A DNA stretch of 64,000 nucleotides, taken from assembly GCA_020091685.1 (NCBI GenBank), contig CM034598.1, forward strand, positions 16,101,362-16,165,361, read 5' to 3'. Of this stretch, positions 31,350 to 44,599 are shown one piece after another. The notes under the pieces are model-generated. The model was not told where the DNA came from. It was given only the letters and a program-made list of their open reading frames with translations, and made no database searches. Made by a program: the position numbers and the translations under genes. Positions within the stretch are counted from its first letter, which is position 1, and every line of letters begins with the position of its first letter. Source of the DNA: Lutjanus erythropterus. Its lineage: Eukaryota > Chordata > Actinopteri > Lutjaniformes > Lutjanidae.

Positions 31350-32330
31350 CAGAAACTAGGGATGGGCAACATGGCCACAATCTTCTATCATAATATATGT
31401 CATTTTATATTTCACAATAATGGTATATGTCATGATGGAGTAATTGTTCTGTGGTAAGAAATTGGATTATTTTCTTCTTCTTTTTTTGGAACTTCCAGAG
31501 AAACAAAAACAACTACCTCACATGAAACAACACTTGGGTTAAAAACTTTGCTTTATTCTGCGCGTCAGCGCGGCATGACAAGGAATTGGCACCTCCATTA
31601 CACCAGGCTGCCCACTTAAAGGTGTGTCTTTTAACTGAAGTTGAGCTGAGCTTGAGTCAACTGACTGTGAAAGGACGAATATAAGTTATTTTGTTATTTA
31701 AAAGTTTTTATCATGAAGCAGCAAAGTCAGGAAATGTTCAGTTTTCAACAGTGGTAACTTAGACTCCTATCCAGCTAAAAGAAAACATGAAACAGGAAAA
31801 TAAAGCAGATACCTGAAAGTACAAATGGAGACACAGGAGAGAAATTAAACTTCAAACCACAGAGATTCAGTTTGAAGCTACAAAAATACTGAGAGCTGAA
31901 CACGCAGAGACCTTCGAAACCTGGTCTCCTACACAGACATGAGTTGAGTCTTGCAACACACTTATTTGAGGGAAGAGGGGCTGGTCATCAGGGGTTGGCC
32001 ACCGTCAACGAGACGTCACCACAGCTCACTTGGAGGTGGGTCGGGCGTGTTTTGGCCCCACTCTGGAGATGATCCATCTCAGGCAGCATGGTTTGACCAA
32101 AAGTGACAATAGAAAAATCCCACTCCACTGTGGCAAACCAGCATTAGGTGCATTACTGTCACCAACTGTCACTCTCATATCACATGAGAACACGGTAATA
32201 GTCTTGCAGTCCAAATCATATTACCTTGCAAAGCCGAATCATGAGATTACAAGATCACGCAAGATTACGTGAGAGTAGCTCCTGCAGTGGAAACGGTATT
32301 GCCAAATCTCTACCAGTGGACACATTTCTA
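31350..32330. repeat. Cluster of degenerate fish repeats
   Basis: The piece at 31350-31460 begins 'ccagaaactagggatgggcaaca' and continues with AT-rich 'catttt..atatgtcat', like the 49760 repeat and the hAT-type ends at 20230. 'cctccattacaccaggctgccc' lies near 31590. 'ccacagctcacttggagg' near 32020 and 'ccttgcaaagccgaatcatgagatt' near 32224 echo the 23510 repeat. Pieces are too decayed to delimit. Confidence 0.4.
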
Positions 32331-35132
32331 CCACCACATGGTACATACCAGCTTACCTTCACAGAAACAAAAATATATATTTAAAAATAAATCGGAAAAA
32401 GTTACATTCCGGTAAGCGCTGTAACTATATATGCACACACCACTGCATTTTAAAAAGCATGCAGGATTAGATTTTCACAAGTGTTGCAGCTTTGTACACG
32501 TCTTTTGTTACCATCCATCTTCAATATTTCATAATGATTTTTCCTTTAATGTCTGTAACTGTATCACTTTCCAGGAGTAGGTATCTTTTTTGTATACACA
32601 CACAAACCTCAAGTCTTATTTTGAATTACTCACACTCATCCCCACTTCTCCTCTGCTAGTGTCAGCGTGCCACGTCCTGTCGACATTTGTTATCACCATT
32701 TGTAAAATAAGCATTTATTTTTTAATTTCACTCCTTATTATCTACTTGGAGAACAGAATTGCTGAATGCACCACAGTATGAGGATGTCAGCGGGGAGAAA
32801 AGCCATAGCTGGAGAGAAAATAACCCTCTTTTGTGTTCCTCCCTTGTGGCACCAACACATCGTGTGCCCTTTGGAGCCAATTACATTTTTTTTCTTTCTT
32901 TTTTTTTTTTTTTTTTACAACGTCATGTCCCCAAAGGAAAGCATCATTGAGCAATCACTGGGCATAATTTACATCACAGTGATGAACAGCAGCTATAACA
33001 AGTGTTTTATGACACCATCAGCGCCTTACAATGTCCTCTGAAATTAATTCAATTAAAATTACTATCCAGAATATTAAACCATTTCATGTTTAGCTGCCAT
33101 TAACAACAAAGCCAAGATCAAATATGTCACAATCACTTTGTTGGTTGATGTTTTTTCATCAGAGTGGTTTGTTCAAGTGGCTTTCTGGATGCTTTTATAC
33201 CACTGAGTATCTTTATTTGGTAATCACTCTAAATAAAATGTATGTACATTAGGGTTCTGGGAACAGGAGCGCTGTTCGCGTTGGAGATACTTTCAATAAG
33301 CCTCTGACAACATTAACGTTGGGAATGATCAAACACAAGGAAAGAAGCAGAAATGGGATGAGCAAAAAGGGAAAAAAAAAAAGCTCCATCCACCATCATA
33401 TATAATCTGGAGCACGGCTGACTGATGTATGTTTGTCCCCAGATGACAAATATTTACTCCTCCACATGTCTGGGATTCAGAATACATTTTTCAATGAGAC
33501 AACCATGCTTCAACAAGCACTCCTTCAACCACACACACTCATTCTCTGTCACACACACACACGCCTGTATCCTGCACACATTCATAGAGCTGAAAAACAC
33601 ACAAACACACACACACAAGGAGCTAAAAAAAACATGCACACGTACACAAAATGTAGACCGCAAGCATGCAAAACAAAAGGAAAAAGCTGCTCACAAACAG
33701 CTTTCTCTCGATCAATGAGACACAGAATTATGCATGCAATCAAAAATGCAGGTTTACACAGAAATGCTCAAACAACAACAAATTCAGATACCATACACAC
33801 TATGTCTGGTCATTAAGGTTGGTCTGGAAAACAATCAATCACCGGCTGGGAAAATACACTTGTATAGAAGTGGCTCAGATGCATTAAATATACACGTAGG
33901 AAGGATGGCACACACAGCAACACAAACTTAATCACATCACGTTTGCATCAGTGTTAAAAGATGCAGAGAGACAAGGAATGAAGGACAGAAGGAGAGGAGG
34001 AGACTGGGAGGACGGGGGTGAATAAGTAAATCAGTCTCACACATGCCACATGTGACAATCTTCTCCCATTTAAATGGATACAAAATTGGCTGCTAAGCAT
34101 GTACACCGATGCAGGGCTGTACATCTGTGTGCATATATTAATTCAGGACACTAATACCACACAGCCTACACGGTTCCCTGACGAGCATATTTACATGAGA
34201 GATGCTCTCCTGGAGCTCAGGTCACATCGTTGCCATCAAAAGCTGCCGACATAAATCACCTGCACTCAAACAGGCCCCACTTCGACTGATTAAATGCTGC
34301 TTTTTTGAGTCATGTCATTAAACCGTTTGCCAACAAAAGGAAAAAAGTTTGAGCTGTTGGTTGTGTAGATGTGAAGCACAGCAACACTATTAATGAGTCT
34401 AACACCTTTGAACAGGAGCTTACACATCTGCTTATTCCGGTTTGTTGATTTTTATTTATTATTTTTTTCCTGTCATCTATTTGAAGCAACGCCTCAGCGG
34501 GGGGGTCCAAGCAGGGAAGCAACTTTGTGCCGTCTACCTTTGCCACCAGCACCGACACTCCCTGACACCTTCGCTTTGCTCGCCTTTTAAGGCAACGCCG
34601 TCTTGAAAGGCATGTTTGCCTCGAAACCTATGAGACCATTTTAAGTTTCCGTCAATGTAAAAGTACTCACAATTGGAGAACTGTATGACAGAAGCTGCAT
34701 GTGTGCGAACACATAACTGTCTGTGCAGATGTGCATGTTTGTGCAAATGCGTGTGAATAAATGGCTGAAAGTGATGTTTAACAAGATCAGCAGCTGGGAG
34801 CTGGAATTTGTGTACATAACAGCGAGAGCACGAAAGTAAGACAAATGTATCTTTCAGATTTAAACCCTTATACGTTCAGACCTGCGCTTCACAAACCACA
34901 TTCCTATTCTTAGAAGCGTCATTAGCACAGTGTGGACTAAGAGTCTCCAGATTGGATGGAATATTCATATTCATTGCTCAAGTGCCACAGCTGATGCTTT
35001 GTCCCCATTCACTTCCAGATGTTTCCACAGACAATCCAGTTTCATGGCTGAATCAGCCTCTCAAACTCAAATCACTTCTCTATAGCAGCAGTTTAATCAC
35101 TGGCTGAGACGCTCCAATAAACTCTGGATCCT
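32331..35132. other. Non-coding stretch with microsatellites; some conserved-looking DNA
   Basis: No exon recognised. CA-rich runs at 33549-33562 and 33597-33617 create the long false frames at 33425-33816. A poly-T/TC tract lies at 32887-32917. Segments at about 32760-33080 and 34180-34620 are repeat-free and might be regulatory. Confidence 0.4.
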
Positions 35133-35170
35133 GGGGCCTCATTACATTTCCTAAGTGCTTGTCCCATCTT

Positions 35171-35740
35171 AAAAGAGAAATCTGTGATATATTTATGGTA
35201 ATAAATTATAAAATGACCATGGTATGTCATCGGAGATTAAGGAAACATGCTAAGGTGAAATACTCACTTCTCTGACAACAACGCTATAGCCTGCATGTTG
35301 TCCTTTAAAATTTCTACTGTGGCACGTAATTTGTGTTATTATCTGCCTGTTTCATATTAATTAGAGTTAAAATTAATACTGAATGTTCACCGAATGAGTA
35401 AGTGTCTGTCTATGAGTTGTAAGAAACCTTTAATAATCTTTCAAAAGGAGCAGATGTTTTTAACGGTTAAATGAAGCAATATCTTAATGGAATCTGGCAA
35501 GCAGTGAAGACAGTCACTAAACTCAAACTCCGGTGTGTATTTTTTGAGCAGTGGGCTTTTCTTTACAAACAGCTTAGTTTTACATGGACAGACAACTGAC
35601 TGAGTTATAAACAGCTGAGCAACTTACAGTGAGGGCCACATTGTTGCTTGTTATTGTCCATTTGCAGTGTGGCCCACGTCCTGTGTTGTTGTGCTGCCAC
35701 TGTCGGTAGTTAATTTGAATTTAGGACAGGGTCTGTGCCA
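35171..35740. mobile_element. MITE of the 'TTAAAGGAG' family, copy 3
   Basis: It begins TTAAAAGAGAAATCTGTGAT and contains GGAGATTAAGGAAACATGCT (35231), 'gtgaaatactcacttct', 'aaggagcagatg', 'cactaaactcaaactccggtgtgtattttttgagcagtgggc' and 'ttgttgcttgttattgtc', all in the order of copies 1 and 2. The right end is not preserved. Confidence 0.7.
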
Positions 35741-35928
35741 CTGATACTTCACTTGCAGGGCACAGGTCAACTCAGTTAATCAGTTTATTTTCATTGTGAG
35801 TTGGATTTTTTTTTTTTTTCTAGAAAGGTGGAACAGTTACTAGCTTTGTATCACGTGATTAATTAAGCAGTTAGAAATAGAGAAGGCTGATCTTTGCGCA
35901 ATGACCTTTCAGGCTGTGCAAAGTGCAG

Positions 35929-36146
35929 TAGGGCTACAACTAATGATTATTTTCATTATCAATTAATTTTTGATAAATCAATTAGTTGTTTGGTCTATAA
36001 AATATTAAAAAAATGGTGAAAAATGTTTCAAAAGCCAAAGGTGACTTTTTCCATTAAAAAAAGTCTCAAAATGATTAATCAATTATTAAAGAAGCTGGCA
36101 ATTAATTTAATAGTTGATTAATAATCAATTTATTGTTGCAGCTCTA
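35929..36146. mobile_element. hAT-like 'tagggctacaac' MITE
   Basis: Left end TAGGGCTACAACTAATGATT (35929) and right end 'attgttgcagctcta' (to 36146) are inverses. The interior shows 'ggtctataaaatatt', 'aaaaatggtgaaaaatg' and several AATTAATC palindromes. The candidate flanking 8-mers (AAGTGCAG, GTCAGACG) do not match, so no target duplication can be claimed. Confidence 0.75.
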
Positions 36147-36832
36147 GTCAGACGTGAGCAATGCAGGGGAAGACAAGTATCAGCTGGAGAGGATCAACAG
36201 AACTGAGGATAATTCTGATCTCATAAATGTGTATTTCATACTAAAAGAGATTAAACAGGCTCTTCATTTTGTCCTCTGTTTATGACTCATTCCAACATTT
36301 CAGTGATTACAAGATGCAAGAGATTCCAGATAATGTTCTAGAAACTCTTTCAAATGTTACCAAAGCATTTATAACTAAAATGCAGTAAAATATCTGATTT
36401 ATCTGTCAATCCTCACGCCAAGTTAATTTAGTTAATAAGTAATAAGTCGGTTAATTTGAAAATAAAGAATTTCAAGGAAAAATGACTTTTGGACCATTAT
36501 TGTTTATTCATTTTGATCTAATAAATAAGATTATCATTAATGTTTGTTATGAACTGGCCCCTGGCCTCCTGTCACTTTGCTAAAGTGGCCCCGGGCAAAG
36601 CAAACTGAATAACCCTGGTTTGTGCCATCCTGACTTAAGATCCCTAACTCAGGAAAGGAGTTCAGCTATTACAAAACCATCCTAAATGAAACATTTCTTA
36701 AGATAAGATAGGAATTTTCTTTTCCTAAATGCAGTTAGGAAACATGTCTTTAACACCAATAACCCTAAATGTCACCCTAAACTGAGATAAGACAGGATTT
36801 CATACTTGGGAAGTTTCTCTAATGAGGCCCCT

Positions 36833-38993
36833 GCACTGCATAATTCAGTGACTACACCAACTTGCGTATTTTACTCAAGTTACATATATGATGTCCCCTT
36901 TCATTATGAATCTTAGGGCATTCCAAATTAAGTGTGAGAGCGTTTAGCGGCTTTATGAGAAGATAAACTTTTGATCATGGCCTTGTATTAAGTAGCATCT
37001 CCTCAAGAGATGAAGAGCTTAGTTTAAACTGAAAATACATAATTCAAACCCAGAGTGTGGCAAAGATCGAGTTGCATTATTAGTCAGAAATATGCTCCGC
37101 TTTTGAGTGTTTTTCTAAAAATAATTTCTGGTCTTGAAAACAGCATATTAGGCAGAGGAGAAATCATCAGACTTTCATAACATCTCTACTTTTGTAAAGC
37201 TTACTTTAGTTATCTAATATTGGGTAGCCTCAGCATATAAGGTCACTTTAACCGAGCAAAGCATGTAGCTGGAAAAAACAAAAACAAAAACAAAAAATTA
37301 GATCCTTCTGCACAAGTCTTTAAAAATGAATTCATCTCAAAAGACTGCAGAATATTTTGAGATATTCACACAGCACAGTGAAGCCAGTGCAGATCCAAGA
37401 AACACTTGATAGATTTAACTCATTTTAGAGGTAGTTACAAAATGCCTCGCTGGTGCATAAACTCTGTATTTTAATGCCTCAGATTCTTCAAAGCTTCACC
37501 TGTTTGGAGGTTCAGTACATGATGTTTTTCAAAAGAGTCACAGAGATTTAAACACATTTTGACTTAATAACTACATGCAATCCTCAAAGGAACTGAAGAC
37601 ATCCCTGAGCTGTCAGGAGGGGCAGACGCAGCCGCAGTCTTTTGCCATCCGAGGCACGCACACGCTCGCGGATTTGTCGTCCCCTTACGCTTAGCCGGAA
37701 ACGAGGTTATCCAGAAGCAAGTTGATTACAGAAGCCAGCGCAGGAATGGGAGGGAAGAGAAACGCAGGCGGCAGAGAAAGGGAAAGGAGGCATTCTTAAA
37801 TCTTTGAAATGGATGTTAGGAAATAATGGGAGGAAGGAGAAAGGAAAAGACAAGAGACAATTTAGATTACCAAGTTAATCCTTTAATTACCGGATATGCC
37901 TACAGCTAAAATGAAAGGTTTCACACACACTGCATTTTACAACTGCGGAACAATTCGAACCACAGAAAGTGAGGCAGACTGCCATAATGATCAAGAGCCA
38001 TAAACCTTAAAATAATGGAATGTCACTATCACTGGTAATCTATATTGTTTATGATGCTGGGAAAACTGAACAAAACACCACAAATTGCAATTCAGCACTG
38101 AAATGAAACTCACTCTGTATCCCATTCCTCATATTACAAACATTGTTACATCGAGAGCTTTACAATTAGATAAAACGTGTGCTTTTTCAGCCAACCGCAC
38201 AGTGCACAATATGGCAAACGTCCACACAGAAAATACACTTTCAGTTCAGGGACCGTCCTAAGAAACGGGTTCGATCTGGCAACATGACAAACCAGCGAAG
38301 GGAGAGCGTTAAACTGCTGATATCAGCAGACGCTCCTCAAAGTTCTTCAGTTTGCTCCAAACACTTTTGAGACAAACCGTTGCAAACGTGAGGTCCCCTG
38401 CAACACTTGTCAACCACGTCAACCTGCCAATTCCTTTCTCTTCTTCGTAATCCTCCTCCTCATCTCATCATTTATCCTCCTCCCAGTAAAGATCTGGGTG
38501 GAAAGAAATGGGGGATGACTTGCTCTATCTAATTAGTGTGACGGAGCATGGAGGCTCCTCAGCATCAGACAGAGAATTAGAACACAACACGAAGATATGA
38601 TCCATAACAAGGCTGAGATAAAGCATCACCTGTTCAACTCTAATTACTGTAACAAAATGCCGGCACCAACTTTCTAATTTAGCAAGCCACCGGCACTCAC
38701 CGTGGAGGTGACACACTCTGCCACTGGGCTAACATTATAGTTATAAGATAAGGGAAACACGTGCTCAAGTGCAGAGGGGAAATCTCACCCACTGAGAACC
38801 AAAAAGTACTTTTTCTTAATACCCCCGAGACTCCATTTACATCTGGCATGAACGTGTCATCTGTTTCTGGATATCCTGTCTGCTAGGGAAAAAAACACAT
38901 GCCTATTCAATTTCTTTTTCAGGTAGGCCCGAATTGAAAGAAAGAAAAATGTAAAGGGACCGGACATTTACATTTCCTGTAAAGTTAAGAAGA
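36833..38993. other. Non-coding stretch, nothing firm
   Basis: No exon or clear repeat. An (AAAAAC)n run is at about 37273-37297. The GC-richer segment 37600-37760 looks unique. Confidence 0.45.
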
Positions 38994-39350
38994 GCTGCAA
39001 CTAATGATTACATTTGAAGCTGCAAGAATAACTTGAGTAATCAATTATTAACCAAATTAACTGCCAACTATTTTGATAATTGATTAATCATTTTTTGTAA
39101 TAATTTAAGAAAAAAAAGTAAATCTCATTCCAGCCTCTTAAATATGAATATTTTCTGCTATGACAGTAAACTGAAGATCTTTGTGTGCAAAGAAAAAGAC
39201 ATCTGAGGACATCACCTTGGGCTTTGGGAAACACCAACAGACAGTTTTCACAATTTTCTTACTTTTTATTAACCAAACAACTTATCAATTGATAATCAAC
39301 AGATTAACTGATAATGAAAATACTCGTTGAGTGCAGCCACAATTATTATC
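38994..39350. mobile_element. hAT-like 'gcagctct' family MITE, full-length decayed copy
   Basis: Left end AGAGCTGCAACTAATGATTA; right end 'actcgttgagtgcagcc' near 39326-39346. Family blocks: 'cagtaaactgaagatcttt', 'caaagaaaaagacatctgaggacatcaccttgggctttggga' and 'ttaaccaaacaactta'. The same blocks appear at 41757-42030. Confidence 0.75.
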
Positions 39351-39751
39351 ATGACCATAATCTTTCAATTATGTTCGATTAGTTGTTTGGTCTATAAAAT
39401 GTCAGAAAATAGTGAAGAATTTTAATCACTATTTTCCAGAGTCCAACAAAACATCCACTGGCCACAAGCCACACTGAAGAAGCTAGAATCAGATAATTTG
39501 GATTTTGCTTTCCTTTAGAAAATTCTAAAATTAATTGCCAACTATTAAGACAATCGATTAATCAGTTTAATAGTTGACAACTTGATTAAATTGCACTGGA
39601 TTTGGCTGCAACACTGTTTTCCGCTGAAACCCCAGGAGTGTTTTGTGAACTGGAGATCTTCACCCATCCTCACATCAGCACAGGGGTGAGTAGATACTGA
39701 GTGAAATTTCATTTTTGGGTGAACTATTGCTTTAATTTTTGCAGCTCTAGT
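39351..39751. mobile_element. Second hAT-like MITE, abutting the first, with a nested insert
   Basis: Family blocks GATTAGTTGTTTGGTCTATA (39379), 'aaatgtcagaaaatagtgaag' and, near the end, 'aattgccaactattaagacaatcgattaatcag'. The final 'tttttgcagctctag' (39737-39751) is separated from the body by a 120-bp piece (about 39605-39735) containing 'actggagatcttcaccc' and ending TTTTTGGGTGAACTATTGCT then 'ttaa', the end of a different fish repeat family. Confidence 0.65.
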
Positions 39752-40314
39752 GTGTAAAATATTGCATTTTTCTCCACTTTTCATTGCACAAAAGTACCAG
39801 AAAAAAACAAAGCACCTTTGTAATCCTAGATTAGATGTAGCTTGTTGTTTTAATAAACACAATGTTTCACTCACCATCTTTTTTCATTCAGCTTTGCTCC
39901 TGAATTTCCTCTGCTTTAACAGCCAGTTAAAACATTTTAAAACAGTGTCTCTGAACTTAACAGATGTAACCATCAAATGGGCACATTAGCATGCTGATTA
40001 AATGATGATCTTAAAGATCAAACAACATAAATAACCATAAAATTAGAACTAGCTTGTTGTTTTAATAAACACAGTGTTGTATTTACTGTTTTTTTCATAT
40101 TTATAAATGAACAATGGGCCAGATTGAGGTTGTTAAAAGGCCAGATTCGGCTCACGGGCCACTAATTGAATAGGCCTGATATCAGGTGTAAATGCACACA
40201 GGACAAATGAATGGCTTGTGATGATCTAGACTGTATTTTGATTGAATCTCAGGAAGGTGTAAGGTGCAGATGCAAACCAAATTTGTGAGAAAAAAAATGT
40301 ACCTAACAAGTTTA
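39752..40314. other. Non-coding stretch with a 28-bp direct repeat
   Basis: A block containing TAGCTTGTTGTTTTAATAAA then 'cacaatgtt' (39838) recurs as 'ctagcttgttgttttaataaacacagtgtt' at about 40049, roughly 212 bp away, suggesting a local duplication or two repeat pieces. No gene. Confidence 0.5.
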
Positions 40315-40690
40315 GAGGTCACTTTTCTGCTATCTAAAATTGCTTACTTTACCTACTGTGTTGAAGGCCTGTGGACAAAAGCTTAGTGTTTCATTCACCA
40401 TAACCACAAAATATGACATCAAAAATAAAATAATCTCGAGAAAAATCTGCTCCTGCTTGGATAGACGACTGGATAACTACATATTGCATGCTGTAAATCA
40501 TTTAATCTGATTTCAAGAACAATCTGACCTCATGGCAAACATTAAAATATCTATAGAAATAGCCAGTTTTCTTAAGGACTCAGTCTTGTTTGTTTATGTA
40601 GGTCATACAAAGGCATCAGTATTAGACTGGGACTGTTTTATAACCAGTTAAAGCTCCTTGTAGTAGGTGTAAGCAAGCATACCCTGAGCT
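40315..40690. mobile_element. MITE of the 'CTACTACAAGG' family, copy 2
   Basis: The interior 'ggcctgtggacaaaagcttagtgtttc' (40366) and AAATAGCCAGTTTTCTTAAG (40556), then 'gtttatgtaggtcatac', match 17943-18205. The right end 'aaccagttaaagctccttgtagtaggt' (40642-40670) is the inverse of the family's left end. Confidence 0.65.
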
Positions 40691-41756
40691 ACAAGTAGTA
40701 GCAGGAGCTAACAATATTGTTAACCCCAACTAATTAGTTTGCATATTGAGATGTGATCACAATGTGTGCAAAACTGAGGTGACAAAAATGCTTATTAACA
40801 TCAAGTTTAACTGAAAATGCACTATTTAGATAATATATCCAGACAGAGATCACACGTCAATACCAGACGTAAATGGAGTCTATTGATTACCTTATTAACC
40901 ACCTTAGTTAGCATGCTAATATTTACTGATTAGCACTAAATGCAAGGTACAAACATTTTGAACCAAGTAGAGAAGTCATGGGTTCACCGAAGTCATTAGG
41001 AATTATCCTCTGGGCACCCTGAATGACAAATGTAAATTTTTTGGCAATCCATCCAACAGTGGATATTTCAGTCTCGACCAAAGTGGCGGTCCAACCGACC
41101 GATGGACATCGCCATCCTTAGATCCACACTACCAGCGGCTAAAAATTGTTTTTGCTCACTTAATGAGCCGTGAAAACACACACACATGTGAGGTCATTTG
41201 TAGCATCTTTCATTTCCTTTATCTTCCATATTCCAGAGCCTCAACAACAAATTCCAACTCCAGCCTCAATAATCCATGAATATGACGAGAATAATGAATG
41301 CTGCTACCGTAAGAAATTCAGACGTGTGGCAGCAGCATTATCAAAAGACAGACGCGTTTACCACAGTGTCACATGTTCACAAGCGGCAACGACTCAGATC
41401 CAGAGGCTGCGGACCTGAAAGAGAAATATAACTGGGAATTATGTAGATAAGTGTGAACCTGTCTAGAAATAAAAGACGGAGCTGGTTATCTGATACGACT
41501 TTCCTGCCAAAGCAAACCAAAGCACATCTGAACTCCACGTGTGTTTAGGGTATCAGTCGAAGGCAGCAAGCAGAGGGGGAAACTCATTTCAACCTGAACA
41601 GCTTTTTGATTATTCTCTCCATTTTTTTTTTTTTTTTTACTTCAGCGCCTTTCAGTCCTCCTGACATCACAACCAGCAGAAAAAGACACACTGACATTTG
41701 TGATTTGGCAATGCGGGAATACAAATCAGTTTTGGGAGAAGTGCATCGTACACACC
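40691..41756. other. Non-coding stretch, nothing recognised
   Basis: Poly-T run at 41622-41639; otherwise no repeat ends, exons or RNA genes seen. Confidence 0.45.
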
Positions 41757-42030
41757 TCGAGAGCTGCAACAATTAATCGATTAGTTGTCAACTATTAAGT
41801 TAATCAGCAACTATTTTTGTTTTTAAGAAAGAGTGTCCAAATTCTATTATTTCAGCTTCTCAAATCTGAATATTTTCTTGTTCCTCTATGACAGTAAACT
41901 GAATATCTTTGGACTGTGGACAAAACAAGACATTAAAGGACGTCATCTTGGCCTTTGGAAAATAGTGATCAACATTTTTCACCATTTTGACATTTTATGG
42001 ATCAAACTATTAATCAGTACTAATGCGGTG
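41757..42030. mobile_element. hAT-like 'gcagctct' family MITE, right end truncated
   Basis: Left end GAGAGCTGCAACAATTAATC then 'gattagttgtcaactatt'. Family blocks 'ttcagcttctcaaatctgaatattttcttg', 'atgacagtaaactgaatatctttggactgtggacaaaacaagacatt' and 'catcttggcctttggaaaatagtgatcaacatttttcaccatttt' are intact to about 42025. Confidence 0.7.
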
Positions 42031-44599
42031 CTAATTTTTGGACATCCAGTTGCTGCATGTCGCTCCTTTAAAGAGGTAAAATCATATGTGAAGCTCTACC
42101 TTTGGTTCATAAATTAAGCACCGAGTGTGTGACAGCAGCCAATGCAAACAACAACAACAAAAAAAACACCCCAACAACACTGATCCGTTTAAGGTCCTGT
42201 CCAAATCCCAATGATGGCAGATGATTCAACAGCTTATAGCTTCCTCACTTGAGAATGACTCATGTTCTCTGGCTTTTATCTGTGCATTGGTAATAACTCC
42301 TCTAATACGTGCATGACTCCTCACCTAGTCATGTACATTAAGAGTGATAAAAATTAAATAGTACCTTCAGACCACACACCCCTGTGTGCCGATAAGTGAA
42401 TAATAACAGTAATGATACAGGCCAATGTGCAGTCACTGACGTCAATGAGGTGAAAGTGAAATAAACTGCACATAAGGCTTTGGAGGAAAATGGTACTAGG
42501 ATAAGATGAAGACCAGCTGCTCACCAAGAGATCCAAATAAAATAACCTCTTCCTAAAATGGAGCTGATGGTGCTGCTTGTTTTTCCTCCAGACAGTCTAA
42601 TTTCTTTTGCTTTAACAACACTGAGGCTGGTATAAAAGAGGAAAGAGGAAGAGATATAACCACACTTGAGCACAGTGCTTGTTCTGCCTTAACCCTACAG
42701 ATCAGATGTAATGTTATAGGCTTTAAGCTACTTTAGGCGCCGACTGCTGATGCCTACACAATGTAATTCCCCACACCTGTGACAGAACTTCTAACACTTC
42801 GCCTCCTTGAGAAAATAAATGTATTGTTTTACCACATCAATTTGCCTTTATGAGATACTAAAGAAAAACTATAATTGTTTAAAGCAGAAAATCTGAGGGT
42901 AAATTAAAGACAATGAGGAATTATGATCACCAGGAGGAGCAATTGAATTTTGTCACAGATATACTGTTTATTTCCCAGTAGTGAACACATTATGTAAAGG
43001 ATGAGTGTGGCGATATTTTATAATTTGGTTATTCTCAACTATTCTCTCCCCCAAAAAAACATAAATAACAATGTGTTAGTCTGTCACTATTTTCTGACTT
43101 TCCCTTTCCTCTCTGTGGTTAGGCCATATAATCATTTTCTAAAAATGCTAAATAATTTCCTAAATGAGCGGGGCACTGTAGTTTCAGGCCAGCATTAACC
43201 AAACAGGAATAAATGGTGCATTTGTTGGGGGCTATTTTCAGCTGTGGATTAATACACATTTGATGAGGTAGCGAGCATTTACGGCCCCAGGACAATGTAT
43301 GTGGGATGGATTCTAAAAATACAGCTCCCATGTTCATGGTAAGGAGGGAACATGTCACTATGTGGCTCACTGATGTGTTTCAATAGTTTTTTTTGACAAC
43401 AATGGAGCTTTAGAGCACACGGGAATAAGTTACTGTATATCAGGCTTTAGATTACATGACAATGATTGTTGTCATGTTGTTGTTGTTGTTGTTGTTGTTT
43501 TATCAATTAATTTTTTGTTTTTTGTCTTTTTAATGGGATTTGTTGACAATAAAAACAAAGCGTAACACCAGAGTATTCTTTTACTGCAATGAAACTAGTA
43601 ATATACAAAATACAAAAATAATGAATTAACAGGTAAATGTATATTTAACAATTTATGTCAAAAGTAAAAATACTCATTGTGGACACTGGGCCTTTTCATG
43701 ATGTTAAATCATCGATATAATGTGTAACAAGCATTTTAATGTTGAAGCTGGTCCAAATGGTGCTCAGGCCGACCACTTTGCTGAGAAACAAAGAAAAAAT
43801 AAATAAAACATACATTATCAGCTAAAAAATTTTAAAAATTACATTTTTAATGGCAATTAATTTATTTTAATTAAGACATCACACATTAATTAGCATTTCT
43901 GAAGACGTGCCAAGCTGGCCGATTTTGACCTGCAGTCTTTTGTTGTTTCAAAACCTAGAAAATGAAAACTGATTGATGATTTATCATTAATATCGATTGC
44001 TAGAAGAGAAATAAAATGAAATATGCAAAGTAACCAGTGATTACACTTGTAATGGGGTAAAAAAAATGCAATAATACTCTTGGGAATGAACATGTAAAGT
44101 CTCAAACAACAGACTCAAATACTCAGCCAAATGGTACATGTTGACCACAGCCATACTTGAGTAATACCGCATGCTTAGTTACTTTACTCCTGCTAGGGGA
44201 CCGAGAGGCTGTGTGTGTGTCTGAGGCAGATAAGCAGCACAGAGGGATCCTCTTCCTCCTGTGCTGTTAAGGCAACTGATGATCTTCTGACAGATGATGT
44301 GATGAGGTGGGACAGCACCGCTACGCTGCTAATAACACCTCATCGCAAATAAGGGCTGAAGACATGCACCGTCTGATAACAAGGGAGGTGCTCTCATTGT
44401 GCAGCAGACTTCAATCTCTCCTCTGATTTTCTACTCTGCGTTCTTATCCAACTGTATTTGATCATTTTAAAAATACCTTTTTAAAATATATATTAAGTGA
44501 TCTGTGTGTGATGGGCATGTAAAATGAGCAATACATTGAGTCTGCTCTAATGTTTGCTTCTTGCGACCCTACTGAAGTGGTTTAGAATAGACTCCAACC
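42031..44599. other. Non-coding stretch; TTG microsatellite
   Basis: No exon or clear transposon. (TTG)n at 43475-43499 and an AT-rich zone at 43500-44100. Confidence 0.45.
43475..43499. repeat. (TTG)n microsatellite
   Basis: Eight TTG/GTT units without interruption. Confidence 0.9.

Larger units (their letters stand above)
35133..36832. mobile_element. MITE with 'GGGGCCTCATTA' ends, interrupted by two others
   Basis: Left end CTGGGGCCTCATTACATTTC at about 35132; right end 'ctctaatgaggcccctg' at 36819-36834 is its inverse. The subterminal regions also match in inverted form ('cctaagtgcttgtcccatctta' against 'ataagacaggatttcatacttggg'). Only about 35 bp at the left and about 280 bp at the right (36550-36832) look like the original element. 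In between are a TTAAAGGAG-family MITE (35171-35740) and an hAT-like MITE (35929-36146). Confidence 0.6.

Noticed and set aside
33425-33816. 97- and 127-codon plus-strand frames
   Set aside because: Generated by CA-rich runs; His/Thr-rich, two phases open at once, no motif.
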